Shown one piece after another: positions 11,319 to 20,833 of a DNA stretch of 64,000 bases (positions are counted from its first letter, which is position 1; every line of letters begins with the position of its first letter). The translations under genes were made by a program, and so were the position numbers. The notes under the pieces are model-generated. The model had not been told where the DNA came from and did not search any database. It saw only the letters and a program-made list of their open reading frames with translations. The stretch comes from Aurelia coerulea (taxonomy: Eukaryota > Cnidaria > Scyphozoa > Semaeostomeae > Ulmaridae), in NCBI GenBank assembly GCA_039566865.1, contig CM076954.1, forward strand, positions 8,316,001-8,380,000, given 5' to 3'.

Positions 11319-11443
11319 GCAACAAGTTGACTTATCTCCCCGCTGAAATCAAACATCTACGGGAATTACGAGTACTTGATATATGCGACAATAAAGATTT
11401 GGTCAATCTTCCTGTCAATCTTTGCTACCTTAGACATTTAGAG
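11319..11443 (+). CDS. exon of a leucine-rich-repeat protein gene
   Basis: Flanked by a pyrimidine-rich tract ending AG (11317-11318) and a GTAAGA donor (11444). It encodes about 1.7 LRRs: NKLTYLPAEIKHLRELRVL and LDICDNKDLVNLPVNLCYL, with the L-x-x-L-x-L-x-x-N pattern of the typical short LRR class. It enters in phase with two bases completing a split codon and leaves after a complete codon. The next compatible exon is at 36846, and the joined sequence keeps LRR spacing. The gene's 5' exons were not found in the window. No specific orthologue is claimed. LRR proteins of this kind usually act as protein-binding scaffolds. Confidence 0.8.
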
Positions 11444-11808
11444 GTAAGATGTTTAAGTGTTTATTCAAGCTTTATTTCCAACGCTTATGAAACATTGTCA
11501 TGTTATGTTGCTCAGAGTTCTTGGCTCCGCGTTGATCCATCTAGAAATGACCAAGTAGTATTTAGGTGCAAATTACAACAAGGCAATTTTCGGAGCTATA
11601 TTAAAACTGTTTTGGTCAATGGGACTTCAACAAGGAGTGCCCCAGAATAGAATGTGTTTTGGTTTACACCCCTCAGTTTCTTGGAAGTGGTACAATTTTA
11701 TCGTCCTCTTGCTCGTTGTGATCGCTGTTATTTTCCACTATTATTTTCGAAGTAGTGGTAGATGACTTCCTATTTTGTGGTCAGTAGTTCTTCTACTGAA
11801 CTGTTTAA

Positions 11809-12701
11809 CCCTATTCTACATGGGTAAATCAAGCACCACCTTCTCATGGGGGAGGGGCTAAAAAGCCGGCCCCCCCAGATTTTCTTAGCAACCGTAGTGC
11901 CTATGGCAACGCAACTTGGTACACATGATTGCCAAGCAATTAAGATTCTAAAAATAGCATCATATGCTAATTGGTCACATCATCCTTTGCTAGGTAACGC
12001 AAAAACAATGGAAATTTGCTGATTTTAGCTCTCCCCCTAAAAACGTAATATTTTCAACCAAAAATAGTGAATAAATAACTTTCAAGTTATAAATCTGATA
12101 CATATTGATTGTTCTTAATGAAAACTGTCAAAAATTCTATTTTTGGAATTCTATTGTTATCACAGCTGTCAATCAAAGTCATGGTTGATACCTAAATAAA
12201 TTAATTGATGCTTTATTGGCATCTTAAATACGTTTTTAGTGATAACAACGATATGAAATTGATCTTGAATTGTTAATTAGTCAATTTTGATCATTATACA
12301 CTAATTATTTCATATGTTTATTATAAATATGACGTCATATATGAGTTTGACGTCATAGATCTTACATTTTGTTGATGTCAGCAAAATACGAAATTTCATA
12401 TATCAAATGAAAGTAGACTTCAAGACAAACTGATTGGTACCAATTGCATTGAAATCAGATTTGTACGAGAAAAGTTCTGCATGTTTTACTGATTTTCTGA
12501 GAGACCTGTTGCCAAATATGGGCATGTCATAGTCACGTGACCAATTATATAACAATAAAACATTGTTAATTTGATGCAATATTAAATTTGATTAAAAGTC
12601 ATCCAAGTTCCAGTGTTTTATCGTGCTTAGTTTAAGAGTAATTACAGGAAGTATGGTTGGGGGGGGGGTGCTTTTTCGCCCCCCCCCTATGTAGAATAGG
12701 G
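11809..12701. mobile_element. piggyBac-like MITE with TTAA target duplication
   Basis: The 893-bp segment begins CCCTATTCTACATGGG and ends CCCTATGTAGAATAGGG, inverted termini of about 16 bases with few mismatches. It is flanked on both sides by TTAA (11805-11808 and 12702-12705). TTAA flanks plus CCC/GGG outer bases are the hallmarks of piggyBac-type integration. The interior is AT-rich, contains G/C homopolymer runs near both ends and no ORF, so it is non-autonomous. It sits at the left edge of the T2 transposon relic. Confidence 0.85.
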
Positions 12702-12716
12702 TTAACTCGATTATTC

Positions 12717-13830
12717 AAACAATACAGTACATCCTGTAGTTGATTTTCATAAGCAATTAATAATGTTCCAGTTTCTTCAAGGATGATATGGAATATTGCC
12801 TTTTTTGTTCAAATCTTCCAAAAATTGTATTCATTGTGTCTATTGAATTTGAGAAAATTTTGAAATAGCTCAAAATGCCACAAGCAGAACATAAGAAACA
12901 TAACTAATTTTCGCCCTGCTCTATAACAAAACCATATTTGGTAATGTTTTGCTTGTGTCACATGGGAAAAAGAGGTTTAAAAAGATGCATCATTGCTAGC
13001 TTTCAAAGGAGTGATCTTGCAACAAGCTTGCACAATCTTGACAGGAGCATGGCTTGAAGTAGCTTGAATTGAGTATATTAACTCAATTGTTGCCCGTTTG
13101 CATGTATTGTATGATTAGAGCTTGATCAAGCTTCGTAATGATCCCATACTAGAATTATTCTCAAACAGACTACAAATCAAGCTTGTTTGAGTTTGCCTTC
13201 ATTTTAAGCTTAAAAACAAACACAACAACAAAGATTTGTTTTCCCAAAGGAAAATCCAGCATCATCTGCTTGAGCTGGAAATGAGCTTGAATGGTGACAA
13301 TGTTTTCAGTATGATAACAATCTCACGTTAGATTCTTGTCAGTCTCAAGAGGGTTCATATCCATTTGCAGGGTATGTTTTCCTGAACCAGTTGTGAGGGT
13401 GCATGCTGCAAGCTAGCGCAAGCGTTGCAAAACTCTTACTTAAATCAAGCTCTCAAACATGCTCAAATCATACTCAAAACAAATTGGTATCAGGCTTGAA
13501 GCATGTTACAAACATACTCAATATTTTGCAATAGGGTTGCCTACAAGAATAAACAAATTATGAAGAAGAATGCCTAAAAAATATAGAGTGGAAAGACAGA
13601 ACACAATTCAGAGATAAATTCTGGTTTAGAAGATCTCGGAAAACTGAAATTTTAATTCCCTCTGTGATTGGTTTGTAGAAAACAAACTAAGCGTTCATTT
13701 TGGAGAGGATAAAACTAAATACATTGTCTTTGGACAAAAAAGGCAAGAACCCGCAAAAAGTTGGACATCGGGGGGGGGGGGGTGATATAAGGATTAAACA
13801 GCATTCAACAGTCACATATCTGGGATAAGA
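12717..13830 (+). pseudogene. T2 left-gene region plus old LINE remnant
   Basis: Homologous to 47720-48690 in T1. No long frame remains. The last part (about 13690-13830) encodes scraps of a LINE reverse transcriptase downstream of the active site (KLSVHFGEDKTK in one frame) that are shared with T1. The LINE therefore inserted into the T element before these copies diverged. A G12 tract lies at about 13770-13782. Confidence 0.55.
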
Positions 13831-14428
13831 TAGGCACTAAATCCTAACTGGCTAACGAGCTTGGCACGTGACAATCTCTAAAACCAATCAATGGAACGGA
13901 AAACCGACCGGGAAATTTGAAAAGTCAAATTAAGGCCGTTTTTGGACGATTTTACCACCCTTCACCAAAAAATGATTGTACGGAAGGAAAATTAAGATTT
14001 TCAAAAAATTTCTTCACAGACCTGTTCCCAATACTTGAATACATACCTGTTCACGGGGGCTAAGAATTATCTAAAAATTTGATGAAATGCCAAAGTTTTG
14101 AATTTTACCTCACTGAGCTCACTGTAGTGTGTCACAGTAAAAACCTCAGTAAACACAGAAACGTATTCAGATGCATCTGGAGACTAAATACTTTGCTTCG
14201 AAGGTCTTATTCTGTGTGTTTAAGAATCTTCAGAACATCTCTAAAGATGCCAAACTTAGAGCACTACAGTGTCTAAATCTTTTTTAGTTTGAAGCTAACA
14301 TGAATACCACACGCGATTTTCAATATTTAATGCTGAGGGGTAGGTGCAAAACGGGAAGATTGCAATGCACTGGCCTAATAAAACATCACACTGTCGATGT
14401 AAATAAACACGAATTAACAGATACTTAC
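13831..14428. other. unassigned interval next to the palindrome
   Basis: No homology to the rest of the window and no credible coding frame; a short 65-codon plus-strand ORF at 14079-14276 has no features. It is part of the material inserted into T2 or a rearranged host segment brought in with the palindrome. Confidence 0.4.
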
Positions 14429-14817
14429 ATTTCTATCTTGCAAAATGAGGACCACCAACTGAAAATATAAAGCAGCACAAATGCCAAAAGTATTTCAACT
14501 GGTTTTGATAGAAAAAATCTACTTTCTTGACCGTAATCTGCAGCCAGTTTCTCCAACAAATCGTTCAGACTTTCCTCGTCGTATGACGTTGCCAATATAA
14601 AGGGCGCCGAAATTTCAGTATTCAGCTGCATGCTAGTCATCATCACATAACATAAAATTCCAATAAACTTTGAACAAATAACAATTATCTCAAGAATGGC
14701 AAGAGCTGTAACATCCAACGTGGCCAGAATGAAAGATTTTGTGACGTCCTTTTCGATAACCATTGCTCCCATTCCTTTATCCAATTCTGCTCTCATCATA
14801 AGAGTGGGAATCAGCAA
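14429..14817 (-). CDS. membrane-protein exon, unidentified gene
   Basis: The minus-strand open frame ends in a strong splice donor: coding ...GAA-AT is followed by GTAAGTAT (plus 14421-14428). It encodes a hydrophobic stretch ILEIIVICSKFIGILCYVMM near the middle and a second one, EILLAFVLLYIFSWW, near the end. An acidic amphipathic segment (SYDEESLNDLLEKLAADYG) lies between them. The N-terminal side begins with a charged AELDKGMGAMVIEKDV block. A two-pass membrane segment is likely. I do not recognise the family. Its first ~270 bases are duplicated in inverted orientation at 15854-16273, and a frame difference just upstream of MRAELDKG separates the copies. Confidence 0.5.
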
Positions 14818-16273
14818 TTACATGAGCCAAAACATCTTATAAATTCATGAATTGTGTCCCTTGCTTTTTAAATGCTTTTTAGCACATTTAATGGCTATCG
14901 TCTCGTCTAGCAGGTACGTGAAATGAATATGAAGTTGCTGAATTTATTTTTCCGTAAGAATACAATAACAACGAACGTAAGAAATGTACACCTTGTTTTT
15001 GATGTGAAAAAACAGATTAGCCATTTCTGCAAAATAACATTTGAAATACTATTTTTACAGCTCCTTCATATCAATTTCACATTTTATGCGGATATCATAG
15101 AAAAATATCTATCTTTGGACTACCAGAGGTCATCCATTAGAAAATCACCCATACACGTATGTAAGAAACTGCCCATAAGAAACTAACCTCTCAGATCGCC
15201 ATATAATTAAGAAACTCCAGTACTGGGAAAATATAAGTTAAGAAACTATTTATTTTTTGATAAAGGAAATCCTTAACATATTTTACTTTACTTTCACTTG
15301 TTTCCTGTATCATATTACTCGTAAGGTACTTCAGCAATGTCTAAACATTGGACAGGCTTAAAAAATCTTGTTTTTAAATGTTCACGAGGGCACAGTTAAT
15401 GAACATGCAGATTGTTATGGAACCTCCAAGAAACTCGTAAGAAACTCTAAGTACTCAAAATCTGATAATTTTAGAAACTTTCAGTACTGACCCAATTTCT
15501 TAGTTTCTTATAAAAAAATACGTGTATACGGTCAAATGTAAGAATTTTAAGAAACTTCAGTCTAAGGGAGGGGGGTGAAAGTTTAATCATCTTACAGAAA
15601 ATATGTGTTGAGTCTGCAAAGTGTCATGTCCAGTTTTGCTCTATGCTGCTGTGTTGTTTGACAGTAAAGGAGTGATTTTCTAATGGATGACCTTTGGTAT
15701 TCCAAGGATAGATATTTTTTATGATATCCGCATAAAATGTGAAATTGGCATGAAGGAGCTGTAAGAATAGTATTTCAAATGTTATTTTGCAGAAATGACT
15801 AATCTATTTTTTCACATTAAAAACAAGATGTACATTTCTTCCGTTCGCTGTTATTGTATTCTTACGCAAAATTAAATTTAGCATTTCACATTCATTTCAT
15901 GTACCTGCTAGACGAGACGATAGCCATTTCTTGTACTAAAAAGGAAGGGACACAGTTCATGAATTTAGGCGATGTTTTGGCTCATGTAATTGCTGATTCC
16001 CACTCTTATCATCTCACAACGATGAGAGCAGAATTGGATAAAGGAATGGGAGCAATGGTTATCGAAAAGGACGTCACAAAATCTTTCATTCTGGCCACGT
16101 TGGATGTTACAGCTCTTGCCATTCTTGAGATAATTGTTATTTGTTCAAAGTTTATTGGAATTTTATGTTATGTGATGATGACTAGCATGCAGCTGATTAC
16201 TGACATTTCTGCGCCCTTTATATTGGCAACGTCATACGACGAGGAAAGTCTGAACGATTTGTTGGAGAAACTG
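14544..16273. repeat. large palindrome: about 600-bp arms around a 523-bp spacer
   Basis: Left arm 14544-15148 and right arm 15672-16273 are inverted copies with only scattered differences and small indels, for example an extra CATCTCACAAC in the right arm near 16010. Both encode the same membrane-protein segment. The spacer (15149-15671) contains an AAGAAACT-type MITE. The right arm stops exactly where BEL/Pao coding sequence begins, while the left arm's coding sequence continues past the palindrome to its splice donor. The left side is therefore the parental locus and the right side a truncated inverted copy. Confidence 0.9.
15175..15511. mobile_element. AAGAAACT-type MITE, copy 2
   Basis: Begins ATAAGAAACTAA and ends TTAGTTTCTTAT, a perfect 12-base terminal inverted repeat. 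The body is homologous to 4473-4795. Internal motifs AAGAAACTCCAGTACTG and AGTACTGACCC repeat the theme. It lies in the palindrome spacer and has no coding capacity. Confidence 0.7.
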
Positions 16274-16282
16274 GAAACTTGA
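15854..16282 (+). pseudogene. inverted duplicate of the membrane-protein exon
   Basis: The open frame contains the same segment as 14429-14817 (AELDKGMGAMVIEKDVTKSF through SYDEESLNDLLEKL). It then runs off the palindrome into unrelated sequence and stops at 16280-16282. The second hydrophobic segment and splice donor are missing. In this copy the frame also reads upstream through GTQFMNLGDVLAHVIADSH. It is probably non-functional because it is truncated at the BEL/Pao junction. Confidence 0.6.
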
Positions 16283-18260
16283 AGACGAACCAACAAATGT
16301 TGACTACACTTTGCGAAAATTTTGGGAGATAGAAACAATTGCTGAAGATGTCCCCACACACAAAAGGCTGGCTGAAGTGCAAGAGCAGACGAAGAGAGCG
16401 ACAGTACAGGTTGGCAACCGTTACCAAGTACGACTTCCATGGAAACAAGGAATCATGAAACCAACTGGATCATATGACATGGCTTTAAGGCGACTTTCCA
16501 TGACTGAAAGAAGATTGGACAAAAACCAAGAATTGAAAAAGAAGTTTCATTCAGCCATGGAAGAGTATTTTAATGGAGGGTATGCAGAGAGAATCGAAGA
16601 GCAACCAACCGAAGAAGGCTGGTACTAACCACATCATCCCGTTATATCTAACACAACGAACACCAAAGTACGAATAGTGTTTGACTCTGCAGCCAAAGTC
16701 AAGGGTGTCTCATTGAACGATCTCCTCGAAAAAGGACCAAACTTGCTGAACGATTTGACAGGCATCTTACTCAGATTCAGAAGGTACAATTATGCAGTTG
16801 CTGGTGATATTTCAAAGATGTTTCTTCAAATCCTGTTGAATCCCGAAGATCAAATCTTTCACCGATTCCTGTGGAGAAAAGATCCCCATTACAAGCCAGA
16901 AACCTATCAGTTCAAGAGCGTGATTTTTGGGGATGCTCCTTCGCCGTTCCTTGCTTGTCATGTCATCAAAAGAGTCCTTGAAGACCACAATGGTAGCAAT
17001 GTTGATGTCTTCAATGCGTTGAGCAGAAATCTGTACATGGACGACCTCCTTCACAGCTGCACAAGCATCGCAGAGGCAAAGGACATTGTCAAAGGCACAT
17101 GTGAAGTATTAGAGAAAGGTGGATTTCGAATACGTAATTGGATCAGCAACGATCAAGAAATCCTCGAAGAGATAACAGAAGAAAGAAAAAAGGATGTTAG
17201 AAAATTAGGAGAAGATTGGCAGAAAGTCCTTGGATTAAACTGGGATCCTATGAGTGACACATTCACATTTCGTACTTCTGAAGGTGACGTCTCATGGACA
17301 AAAAGAAGTGCGGTGAGTCATATCTCCAAAGTCTTCGATCCATGTGGATTCCTTGCACCATTCCTCGTAACTGGAAAGATATTCATGCAAGACCTTTGGC
17401 GAAGAGGATTGGAATGGGATGACCCTCTAGATGAAGACATGATGAAACGATGGCTAGCGTGGTATGATCAGTTACCAGGTTTGGAAAGAATCAAAATTCC
17501 AAGACACATCAACGCTGAGAAAGCTGATGGGAAGAAACTAGAGTTGCATGTGTTTTCAGATGCATCTGAGAAAGCAATGGCAGCTGTGGCCTATCTGAGA
17601 ATAGTCGAGAAAAACGGATCAGCTGAACAAGTATACATGTTGATGGCGAAGACACAAGTTGCACCACTCAGAGTGATGACAATCCCAAGGCTAGAACTTC
17701 AAGCGTGTTTTATGGCAGTGAAGCTCATGCAGTTCCTGGAAAAGCAGTTGGATTTACCTTTGGTGAAAATTTCATTCTGGACAGACAGCAGTGTTGCACT
17801 GGCCTGGATTAAGTCTGAGAGTCGTACATTGAAACCGTTTGTGGCAAACAGAGTTGCATCAATACAAGAATCAACTGAATTAAACCAATGGCATCATGTC
17901 CCTGGGAAAGAAAATCCTGCAGATGTTGCAATTCAACACAAGTCCTTGAAAAAGAGGTGGCTGCATTGTCAAAACGTTGTCAATCAAATATGGCAACGAT
18001 GGCAAAAAGAGTATCTCCCTACTCTCCAACAAAGATCCAAGTGGAACAAAAAGAAGAGGAACATACAGCAAGATGATGTTGTTCTTGTCATGGATGCCAA
18101 CCAACCACGGGGACATTGGTTACTTTGGAGGATAGTTGGCGTTAACAGTGATGACAAGGGAATCGTGCGCTCTGCTGAAGTAAAGACGATACATGGAATA
18201 CACAGAAGACCAATTACAAAGTTGATCCTGCTAGTCCCACATAATGAGAAGACGAGATGA
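16276..18260 (+). pseudogene. BEL/Pao pol fragment with the integrase core deleted
   Basis: A retroelement polyprotein fragment. 16276-16625 is upstream pol (EDEPT...LRKFWEIE) and the main open frame is 16677-18260. The reverse transcriptase shows VFDSAAKVKG, then GDISKMFLQI, FGDAPSPF and the active-site block NLYMDDLL (YMDD). RNase H follows, with VFSDASEKAMAAV, PRLELQA and FWTDSS. At about residue 410 (GKENPADVA) the sequence passes in frame straight into the C-terminal chromoviral-like/DUF5641 region (KEYLPTLQQRSKW, DDVVLVMD). The zinc-binding and catalytic integrase domains are absent. The 5' part (gag, protease) is cut off at the palindrome. Confidence 0.88.
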
Positions 18261-18278
18261 AGTCCAGCTTGCTGGACT

Positions 18279-18287
18279 GCGGGGGAG
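18279..18287 (+). promoter_or_regulatory. polypurine tract of the BEL/Pao element
   Basis: GCGGGGGAG lies directly before the TGTTAGG start of the 3' LTR. This is the expected position of the plus-strand primer. Confidence 0.7.
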
Positions 18288-18768
18288 TGTTAGGAACGAT
18301 GATGAGTCCAAGGGTCAAACAGGGGTCAAACCCTCTCAAGAGACACTTTTTAGACAAGTGCGAATAAGAAACTCCCTCGAGAGACATGATTTCAACATAG
18401 TATGGATAAGAAACTCTCATGAGACATGGTTGTAATAAATAGTAGTATTTTTGGGTTTCCTAGACAAAAGCGTCTAGACTTTGTTTACTAGACTTTGAAC
18501 TGGATTTTACTATAAATACAAGGGTAGTAGATTTGTATTTGCGATTCGGCGATTCGTTTTCGTCTTGATTATCGTTGAGATTGATGGATAAAAACTAGAC
18601 TCTTCTCTTGGCTATGGACGAGACCTCTGACCAAACAGAGAGTCTTTGTATTAATAAAAATTACATTAAACTTGCGCAATCATTGAACGACCTCTCCTGC
18701 GACAGATTGTACCTAATCAATTTTCAAATTCCCTAGTCATTTCGAAGTGCCATCCCTTTGTTCCTACA
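18288..18768 (+). mobile_element. 3' LTR of the BEL/Pao element
   Basis: 481 bp, starting TGTTAGGAAC and ending GTTCCTACA, an imperfect TG...CA inverted terminus. It contains a TATA-like TATAAATA near 18511 and AATAAA near 18653, in the order promoter then polyadenylation signal. No 5' LTR exists in the window, so the element is a 3' fragment. From 18769 to about 19029 there is no recognisable feature apart from a sequence ending GGCTCACCCGGTACAT. Confidence 0.8.
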
Positions 18769-19029
18769 AGTTCAATCTGTAAGATATTTGGTCACTGTTT
18801 TTCGATCTCTTTGGGCAGTCTGCAGGCCAAAACATTTCAAGAAATCGTTAATATATCGATAAATTGGCATCTGAAAAATTTACAAAAAATAACCCAGAAT
18901 AATATAGGATATTGGCAAAAGATTAGTTAAAAAAGTAAAATTGGCCTAGTGTGTGATTTAGCCTGGCCTGTCAGAAGTGGGAACTTTTTTCTGGCTCACC
19001 CGGTACATATCTTAGCATAGGTATAAAAT

Positions 19030-20833
19030 ACAATACATAAGGTTAAACATGTAAAGGAAAACACCCCTAATTACAATGGCAGGGATAGCATTAAAAGGTA
19101 AAGATGACCTTAATTCCATAATGGTCCCCTTAGAGGTGCTGGTACAACAAAACATACGAGAGAAAAAAATGCAAAACTGTGTAGTTTTGAAAAGCTTTGT
19201 GTTTACTTGAATGTCACTGAACTGATTGCAAATTAAATTTGACATATCTCTGTTGCTAGAAATCACGATGCAGATACCTGAAAAGATGTTAAAGAAACTT
19301 AATGCTACCCTCTAAGGGGGCAGCACAATTTAATTTATTCCATTATTTTACAATATCAGAAATTTTACGATCAATGTCCTTTACAAGCGCCTGATCCTCT
19401 GTTCTGCCAAACTGTGGGTGGGTATTGGAAAAACATTTAGTTGAGGAGCTTTTTAAATGTTGTATGAATGTGAATTGCTACACCAACTAAGAAACTGTTA
19501 AGAAACTTTCAGTACTTAAATTCAATGAATTTAAGAAAAATTCCATACTGGGTAAGTTTCTTAGTTTCTTTTAAAACAATCCCTGTGTATGTTCACAAGT
19601 TATTTTTTGTTCAATAGCATGCACGGATTGAGCTGCTGGAATTGCAATTAATCTATATTGTTTTGTCCTGAATTTCTACTACAGTAGTTGTATAAAATTC
19701 TTTCATTGTCAAATTTTGTAAATTGATAATCAGTATACAAGATGTTAGTTCAAAATGGATTCTCCTGTTTCCAGATAGCAAGATCTGTCTCTATGATATA
19801 AATGTAGACGATTCGAACATCTTCATGAAAATTTATGTTATATAAGTTCTTAACAGAAAAAAAATTCTTACTCTTCTTTGATCTACTCTTTTATCACTGT
19901 CCATATCATGAAAGAGTTCTTGGCTTTAGAACGTTGTTACTCTTTTCAATCAAACATGGGTAGAGACTGGGGCTAAATTCAAAACAGAAAAGATTGACGC
20001 TTTTGTAGATCTTGAAGCAGTTGCTGTGAACACTGCAAGTTTCACTGAAGAATCTAGAAATACCCTTATTTGGCGAACTTGTTCATATCATTTTCTGAAG
20101 TCAGGTTTCTGAGTAGTGCCAATTCCCCTGTAAGAATGAAAATTGAAAATATAAGCCACACTATATGTACCAGCCTAATCTTTTTGATATGCAGATATCT
20201 CGCCAAAGAGCTAATGAAGCTGGATCTTAGAAACTCATGTAAAACTTTGGTAGCCAAAGTGTCCTAAATTCAAGGAACTGCCTACCAGCCCCAGCCTTTT
20301 TAGTTTCTAATAGAAATATATGAAGAGTCTTGGACAGCTGCTTCATTGTCTCTCCTCTACTTTAAAGGCTTAAAATGTACTATTTCACAGTAGGCTTTCA
20401 ATCATGCACTAGTACTATGAAATGAGAAACATCCGAATTTGGTGCCTCGGTCTGCTTCAATTAAGTAAGTAATATGCCAATCTAAATCCAAAAACATACG
20501 ATGCAAATACTTACCACTTACCACTGTTGAATACAGTGAGCTTCATGAAATGCAATGCATACACAGTCCTCGGAGAATGCAGTGAAAGAGAGATATTTTC
20601 GCCAACGATCTGCTGGCAACATAGACTCTCTGGCGATGTGAAGATCATGCTTGCTGGATATCCCCCCTTCTTCGATGTCTTTCAGAACCTCCTTTCTGAC
20701 TGGTCAGAATGAATTGCAGCAGCGTTGATACCAATGTCCTTGAGTTTCGCTACTGGATCAAACATCAACGACTGGAGTGGTGAATTAACGAGTATGGAGC
20801 TTGTGAAAGGATTCACATCTCTTAAATAATCAG
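19030..20833 (-). pseudogene. T2 RecQ-like helicase, internal exons
   Basis: Collinear with 49560-51300 of T1. On the minus strand two exons are recognisable. About 20833-20522 encodes the helicase core with AFHEAHCIQQW, a Walker B box with His in place of the usual Asp, ending at a GTAAG donor. 20127 to about 19985 follows a ...TTACAG acceptor (ALLRNL..., then the conserved Val-x-x-Thr-Ala-Thr region) and carries a stop (FAK*). Helicases of this family unwind 3'-5', but this copy is dead. A short AAGAAACT-type MITE lies at 19486-19570. Confidence 0.65.
19486..19570. mobile_element. short AAGAAACT-type MITE in T2
   Basis: ACTAAGAAACT ... AGTTTCTT inverted termini around about 65 bases with internal AAGAAACTTTCAGTACT. 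The orthologous copy sits in T1 at 49969-50054, so the insertion predates the split of T1 and T2. Confidence 0.6.

Noticed and set aside
13020..13500. Repeated AGCTTGA / TCAAGCTT words as a regulatory array
   Set aside because: The same words occur collinearly in T1 (47990-48450) and are part of the transposon body; spacing is irregular.
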